A stretch of DNA of 64,000 nt, from NCBI GenBank assembly GCA_918807975.1, contig OU964918.1, positions 58,326,477 to 58,390,476 of the forward strand, in the 5' to 3' direction. The notes beneath the pieces are model-generated. The model did not search any database. It was given only the letters and a program-made list of their open reading frames with translations, and had not been told where the DNA came from. Of the stretch, positions 57,812 through 64,000 are shown piece after piece. Source of the stretch: Aplidium turbinatum (Eukaryota > Chordata > Ascidiacea > Aplousobranchia > Polyclinidae). Each line of letters opens with the position of its first letter. Positions within the stretch are counted from its first letter, which is position 1. The position numbers and the translations under genes were made by a program.

Positions 57812-59029
57812 CAGAGATGGGCTTGATTCTTGAAGACCACAAGTGATCTTGAAGATCGTGATCTTGATCTTCAAGATCACTTTTTTTTTGGTGATCTTGA
57901 TCTAAGATCACTTTTTTTGTGTGATCTTGATCTTGAAGAACAATAAGATCAAGATCACTTTAAAATTGAATTTTACTTCCTAAATAGAGGCATTTTTTTA
58001 GAACTCGTACTGTACAAAGCAGTACGAGTTCTACTAACATTAAGCCACTGTTAATATAATATGTGTCCAACAAAAGACGATTAGTCTCCGTCTAATCTGG
58101 TCAGTGTTGCCATTTCAAAATTGAAAAAGTTTTCTGTGTTGATCGTAATAAAGAAGTCAACTTTCGTGTACTTTATGTTGACGTATAATGAAAAATGATT
58201 TAACTTTGTTCACAATTTCCATGTGTGAATTTAAAAAAAATGTTTTCTTTCTTTGATCCAATTTTAGATGTTTCAAAACTCTAGAATGGCGGCGTTAAAA
58301 AATTTGGACTCTAGGACGCCAACTTTGGTCATGTAAAGTGGTTTATTGCAGCAAATCAACCAGACCAAGACTTGTTTAGCCAGTTTAGGGTCTGAGTATG
58401 GAGCGGTTTGTCTGACCGCAGGCCTCTGAACTTTTTTGATAGCAGACAACAGCATCAAGGTTGCCAGATTGGTAAATGGTGCAATAAACATTGACATAAT
58501 ACAGTGAAAGTTAAAACTGCTTAGTAACACGAATATAAACTCCCACATGAACCAGACAAAAATTTGTTAAAAAATGATGCAGTTCAAAGTTTATTTTTAT
58601 TTATTTATTATAAATAAAACGTATAAAACTAATTGCAAATTTTGCGACTTTTTCAGAACTACTGTAATTAACCTCGGCCTTGGGTGTGACGTTGCGATTC
58701 TACGCAAACTACATCAACAATTGATAGGCCTAATAGCAACAGTCACTAACTTATCACAATTCTTAGGCCAGCGATCGAATAGTTAAAAGTTAGCAATACC
58801 AACTATATACTTTTACCCAGGTTGCTTATAGTAATTATTTTTTGCAACATCACTGATCAAAAACTTCATTTTTTTTCAAGTATACAAAAAGTGATCTTGA
58901 TCTTCAAGATCACGATCTTGATCTTCAAGATCACATAGTTTGGTGATCTTGATCTTCAAGATCACCTATTCTTGGTGATCTTGATCTTCAAGATCACCAA
59001 TAGGCTACTGGTGATCTTGCCCATCTCTG
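57812..59029. mobile_element. hAT element with arrays of GATCTTGATCTTCAAGATCAC palindromes
   Basis: CAGAGATGGGC opens and GCCCATCTCTG closes the element, with CCTACAAC on both sides (57804-57811 and 59030-59037). About four palindromic units built on TGATCTTGATCTTCAAGAT lie inside each end. On the minus strand, 58273-58548 translates to a stretch (NLATLMLLSAIKK, RPAVRQTAPYSDPKLAKQV, VWLICCNKPLYM) that resembles the N-terminal part of hAT transposases after the BED finger, but broken. 1218 bp. The subterminal palindromes are likely transposase-binding sites. Confidence 0.85.
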
Positions 59030-59037
59030 CCTACAAC

Positions 59038-59770
59038 CTATCGTTTCACTTGGTGATGTGGGTTCAATTTTTCACGAGAAGCAAACGCCCACTAACATCA
59101 CTGCTTAAAATGTATGGTATTATTGCACAATAAAAAAGTTTCAGCATATACTGTATTACGAGATGTTGTTTCAAATCTTTCATTTACTGTTTATTTTTGA
59201 CGATATTTGTCGTTCATTTGAGGTTGAGGAAATAATGTGCTGGGCAAAAATGAGTGGCTTCAGAATTAGTTGACTACTTATGTCAGATGCCATGTTATTT
59301 CAGTAAGAGTGATGATTATGATTGGTGCACTTAACATGTCTTGCTTTGAATTTGTTCAACTTCACAGAGAGAGAGAAACCTTCACAGGACTGCTTCAAAA
59401 CCGTATTACTTATACATGTAGTTTTATTTTAAAAAGCCGTTGAAGATTCTCAAAGTAAAAATTTCCGGAAACTTTTAACCCTTTGAATTTCTTTTGTGTC
59501 TAATCATGTTTAAACCGCCCTTGTTAAACTTGCAAGTGTTAATTTTGAAAAAGTTTTGTTGTTTCTACCTCTGTTTTAAGATTAGTTCTTAGTGGCTGTG
59601 CAATTTTAAGTTAGTGTTTATAACATTGTTTTATTGATGTATATTTTGAACCTTTGGGTTCTGCCATCTTACTTTTTTGTTGGTGTCTAATTCGTGTGTT
59701 TACTTTGCCGTTCTCTAACCTACATGTTTGCTCCAGCAGCAAAAATAAAACTGAATTGAATGTTGAAGCA
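59038..59770 (+). repeat. Probable retroposon 3' region
   Basis: The part from about 59500 ends in AAAATAAAACTGAATTGAATG, resembling the tails of the 57025 family but with a different body. No coding frame remains and the 5' boundary is unclear. Confidence 0.35.
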
Positions 59771-60201
59771 AATATTAAAATAATTTATTTGTAAAAATTT
59801 AAAAAGGCAACGTGAAAGAGCGGTCATTGCGTCATTTTCGTCATAGACTGTTTTGTGGAAAAGAAACTATGATCGATTTTAGAAGGATCCAGGCGGTGGT
59901 AGCCGGTAGGTTGTTAATGTTAACTAGTAGAGTGGGTTTACTCATAGTCACTTTTTCCTCAGAAATTGCTTATTGAGCTAGTATACCCGACAATTAAATG
60001 AGATTGATCTTCCTTGAATTTGTTGAAAGCTTTTGTCCCATTCCCTTCTGTGCAGTAAAAAGCTTACAAGGTCTGATTAGGCTTGAGTATTGATTTTTTT
60101 CAGGAAATATACAACAATTCTTGTTGATTGTGTAATAGCCTAATGTGTAATACCCAGGATTGTTAATAAGGTCAATTAGAAAAAAAACGGCCTGCTATGG
60201 T
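59771..60201. other. Intergenic stretch, nothing recognised
   Basis: No supported frame or bounded repeat. Confidence 0.5.
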
Positions 60202-60210
60202 TTTTATTAA

Positions 60211-61093
60211 GGCAGTGGCTATTTGACCGGCTCCGGTCTTTGAATCTGAAACACTATTTGACCGGTCATGACGTCACTACATAAGCGCTTTTTTTTTTCT
60301 CTTTCAAAGCAACAGACGAAAAGCGCCGATATAAGTTCTAACTTCAACACGTATTCTCCAACTCAGTCCGTGGCGCGTGCGATATGTCTCCGGCTGCCAA
60401 TTTAGAGGGGATGAGTTCGATACCATCCGGAAGCATTCTTTTTTTTTCATTTTTTTTTTATCTAAATTTTGACCCAAAGCGCATTTTTGTGGTCAATTTT
60501 TAATTTGAGTAGCCTACAGCCCATTTTTTATGTCTTTTCAAATGTGAGTAATAGCCTACTGTTAGAGTTTTTTTAATTTGCTGGAATTTGAGAATTTCTC
60601 TTGGTAATTTTCCGATCGTCATAAGTGAACGTGTGTTGCCGAACGACCCTACATTTTTCTCTCAAGTTAGTTATATACAATACTTCTTTAAAAAATGGTT
60701 TTACCATTATCATTTCTTTTAACAGAAGTATTGAATATAACTAACTTGAGAACTATACTTGAGAACTATTAACTAACTTGGACTGTAGGCTACTCAAATT
60801 AAAAATTGACCACATAAATGCGCTTCGGGTCAATCAAAATTTAGATAAAAAAAAAATGAAAAAAAAGAATGCTTCCGGATGGTATCGAACTCATCCCCTC
60901 TAGATTGGCAGCCGGAGACATATCGCACGCGCCACGGACTGAGTTGGAGAATACGTGTTGAAGTTAGAACTTATATCGGCGCTTTTCGTCTGTTGCTTTG
61001 AAAGAGAAAAAAAAAGCGCTTATGTAGTGACGTCATGACCGGTCAAATAGTGTTTCAGATTCAAAGACCGGAGCCGGTCAAATAGCCACTGCC
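60211..61093. mobile_element. Foldback element with tRNA-like modules in both arms, 9-bp target duplication
   Basis: GGCAGTGGCTATTTGACCGG opens and its inverse closes, with TTTTATTAA at 60202-60210 and 61094-61102. Arms of about 310 bp (60211-60520 and 60784-61093) are inverted with few differences. Each arm holds a tRNA-like module: ACTCAGTCCGTGGCGCG resembles an A-box region and GAGTTCGATACC is a B-box (60360-60430; mirrored at about 60888-60955). The centre has a smaller inverted pair (AGTTAGTTATATACAATACT and its near-complement). 883 bp, no coding capacity. Confidence 0.85.
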
Positions 61094-61102
61094 TTTTATT
61101 AA

Positions 61103-61779
61103 CAAAACGTTTTTTTTTTTTTTTAAACAAAAATTATAATATGTGTAAAATAGGTTTACCACGTACTGGTCAATCTAACCATAAAATGAATTTTTGTTGC
61201 CATAAAAGTTAAAACTAAAGTTATATATAAGCTACGGTATATTCGATCAATTTTGCTTGTTATCGTGTGCATAGACAAGATACGGTACTTATCGACATAG
61301 TATAACAATGTAAGGTACGGTACCGTACAGTACAGTAACTTATTGAAATGCTTAAGAAGTCTGTTGAAAAAATCATGTCAGCAAAATTCTTGAACTTTTC
61401 CGTATTGCCAATGACTTAATCAGCCTTAATTTTGCAGTTTACCTTGTTGTCTAGATTTAAAAATAGTTTCAGTGGAATAATAGGCTATTCTACCCATTCT
61501 CAAGTTTTCTCAAACCATTTTCGAAATAGAATGTCCACTCACAATAGCAGTAACTTCTGGACTGGTACCATGGAGTAGCGGTCTAGAAGTTGCAAGGACT
61601 GCCAGGCACGTCTGCAAATGATACCGTACTACAAGCCCAAGTTATAAAAAAACTAAGTTTAATTGACTTTTAGAATAGATATAAACTAACGCATAATTTA
61701 TCACTGAAGATCAATCGATGCTTAAAATTGTCATTTTAACATTTTGAGTGGTTAAAAATATAACTATTTTATAAGTTTA
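61103..61779. other. Intergenic stretch, nothing recognised
   Basis: AT-rich; short runs of TACGGTACCGTAC near 61315 are self-complementary but isolated. Confidence 0.5.
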
Positions 61780-63180
61780 GTTCAGTTTGTTTTGATTTCT
61801 GACCATCACAACAAAAAACAATATGTACCAAGCATAGGCGTCAAAATAGGGTGGGCCGGATGGGCGGTGCCCTCTCTGGCGTGAAATGAGGGTGGGCAAA
61901 ATATGTTTCGCCCACCCTGTTTTTATGACACTTATGATATGAAGTGTTCGTTACAATTATTTTCGTTTTTGTTAAACGCTGAATTATTCTACCAACTGCA
62001 GCGCAACTTCTTGTTTTACGCCATGTCTCTCGCTAGGTATCTGACAAAACAAAGCAATTTCACAACAACCCTGCGTTGAAAAAAAGGCTTTTGGGCACGA
62101 TTTGATATCAAGCCAATATGCTGTAAAACTAAACTTGATCTCTCTCTCTTCGGACGTTGCACATTGAAAACCTGTCTAGAGCAGAAAGCCAATACATGTA
62201 GAATCCACGTGGCCTAGCTTTTCGTGGTACGGTAATCGAAATTGCGGTGACAAGTGTGTCAGAATCAAATTTCAGTTCCGGTTGAGCGTAAGGGAATTAT
62301 AATATGATTATGACATCATAATGAACATGACAATAAAATAACCGATACAAACTAAAGACGCACTGAAACAATTGCTTTTTACAAATCTTTTCTCATAAAT
62401 TTGTTGCTGGGTATAAATTGGGGCACCGCTCGATGTTGTCATTTCATGTGCTTTCGGGTATGTACGCCTATTTCCAACAGGTTACATTTTTTCCGTCTTG
62501 GTTACGTTTGCTTTTTTGTATAATGTCACGCTGCATCTTGTTTTCATTTCAGAAGTTCTGAATACATTTTCGTCAAATGCACAGTAAGTAGCGTGATCAA
62601 TTAAAAAATGATTTTGAATCTGAAAAAGTTGGTTGAATAAACCTTTTTCTATTCAGGACTACTTTAAAACTGAATTTGTGCTGCATGATTGAATGACCAC
62701 ATTGTACGTAAGCTTGGTGTAGTACAAAACCGCAATATCCGCACAGTCACCTGTCCGAATTTTGCGGCAAATTCGAAGGCTCCACTTTACAGATAACAGG
62801 TCACGAGTCACGCGCTTTTTAGGTGACAATGAAGTTAAAGGAAAACATAAAAGAAGTTTGTTTAGTTTAGCAGCGCTCATAAGATCGCAAGGCGCAAGAA
62901 AACAACATCAAACTTATTAAAGCTTAATTGCTGCAGCGACGCTAAACGCAGTCTTTGTGAGAAAGACTAACCATTGCGAATTTGCAAACATACACATTCA
63001 ATGAAATCTGTTTGAAAACTCTCGCCCACCTAGAATTCCTCTCTTCTAAGAAAAAATCGACGCCTATGTTGCCAAGCATAGCAGAGGTTTAGAAAAACGT
63101 AGAAGCGACAAAACGCGAACGTTATATCGTGCATGATACTGAAGCAGGACAATCAGTTTAAAATGTGGCATGATTGCAAC
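61780..63180 (-). repeat. Dispersed retroposon 3' end split by a DNA element
   Basis: 61780-61832 and 63069-63180 together form one copy of the 29440 family (TCTGACCATCACAAC, GCATAGCAGAGG, GTAGAAGCGACAAAACGCG), interrupted by the 1236-bp insertion described separately. Confidence 0.65.
61833..63068. mobile_element. DNA element with CATAGGCGTC ends inserted in a retroposon
   Basis: CATAGGCGTCAAAAT opens and TCGACGCCTATG closes. Flanks GTACCAAG and TTGCCAAG agree at six of eight bases. Just inside, AGGGTGGGC and GCCCACC motifs are mirrored. The outer retroposon reads on across it, which supports these boundaries. 1236 bp; no transposase recognised. Confidence 0.65.
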
Positions 63181-64000
63181 TCCTTATAAAAAACTATTAT
63201 TAAAATGTTTGCAAACCCTGGTAACTTCTGGACCGCTGCACCGGTAGACTTTCCTTACTTTGCCATTTGGGTACATTACCTAAAAATAACCATTGTGAGG
63301 GCATGCAAACTAATTTATTCTCCACGTGCCGTCAGGCATCCCCCTGAAAAGAACAAGGTCAAAAATAATGCAATACTGAATTCACTGATTGAAGTTTCAG
63401 CAAAAATTTTGTCTAGAAGAGTTGAGCTGCGTCAAAGTCACTGATCTTTTATTTGTTGAAAAGGGGTTAACTTAGGGATTGTAGTGGGCTTGCCATGGAT
63501 GTTTCGTCCCTGAGATCACTGGCGCCGACTTACGTGGCCACGCCACCCCGTAACCACTGTGGCGGGGTTGCAGCCACCCCGCTTAAGTTACATTACTTAC
63601 TGCAAATAAATGTTATTTAAACGGACGTTAAAATCTTTTTTTGATAATTGGTTTTCGCTTCAAGTCAACGTAAAGCAAGAGGTGAACCTGGGTTTTTTTT
63701 CGGTCATTTATCGGTCATTGACCGATTTTTTAGCAAAATGTCCGAAAAAAATATAGTCAATTCGGTCAAAATGTCAGTTTGAAGAAAATGATTGTTTTTG
63801 TCACAAGCATGATACTCGCGTAACATCAAGCAAGCTACTTGAAGATTACGCAACACGTGGCTACGAGTTTTCTTTGTTGTTGTTGCGATCGTTTTATTTG
63901 TTACTTGTCATAATTCATTGTTATATTTGTTAGGTTTACAATAGGATTTATTAATCAATAAAATACGATCTTTCCATTGCCTCCCTCAAAAATCTTTTTT
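63181..64000. other. Repeat-derived stretch; possible left end of another element at about 63520
   Basis: CACTGGCGCCGACTTACG at 63520, followed by CCACCCCG repeats, looks like the left end of a hAT-type element, but the right end is outside the window or lost. No gene is supported. Confidence 0.35.

Overview
This looks like a repeat-dense euchromatic piece of an invertebrate animal genome, most likely an invertebrate chordate of the ascidian/tunicate type. The grounds are AT-rich DNA, short GT-AG exons, a NACHT-LRR receptor gene, a complete animal TUT1 gene, tRNA-derived SINEs, many hAT/Tc1/pogo/piggyBac-type elements and a BEL/Pao element. The taxon is an inference; the exon models and repeat ends are read directly from the sequence.

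Only two host genes can be supported, both on the + strand. The first, at 5630-15667, is a seven-exon NACHT-domain receptor (704 codons) with a clear Walker A, Walker B and FQEFFSAL segment and a short LRR-like tail. Its stop lies next to a 5'-truncated LINE, so its C-terminus may have been reshaped by that insertion. The second, at 42327-54017, is a seven-exon TUT1 / Star-PAP nucleotidyltransferase (821 codons) with a C2H2 finger, an RRM, the GS...DLD catalytic motif, a third Asp and the C-terminal domain all present.

Region by region: 1-5.3 kb holds MITEs (a foldback, a piggyBac-type element with TTAA sites), a local tandem duplication and a SINE inserted into an older tRNA-like repeat. 5.6-15.7 kb is the NACHT gene, with MITEs, a perfect 36-bp hairpin and a 42-bp minisatellite in its introns. 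15.7-18.3 kb is a degraded LINE split by a DNA element. 19.2-25.2 kb is a young but broken BEL/Pao copy with 595-bp LTRs and a 5-bp target duplication, sitting in hAT-like debris. 26.4-39.5 kb is a nest of hAT-type and pogo-type elements, SINE, LINE and Penelope-like fragments. 39.7-42.0 kb holds three insertions of one TIR family, each with a 9-bp target duplication. 42.3-54.1 kb is TUT1, whose introns carry a dead Tc1/mariner, a 2.1-kb near-perfect foldback and a nested hAT-type pair. 54.1-64 kb is intergenic DNA with a small MITE, a 1.2-kb hAT element rich in short palindromes, a foldback whose arms contain tRNA-like sequence, and further insertions.

The two genes are not linked in function as far as can be seen: one is a likely innate-immune sensor, the other a nuclear RNA uridylyl/adenylyl transferase. 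The most interesting material is the structured repeat DNA: complete elements delimited here by their own target-site duplications, several of them large hairpins inside a transcribed gene.
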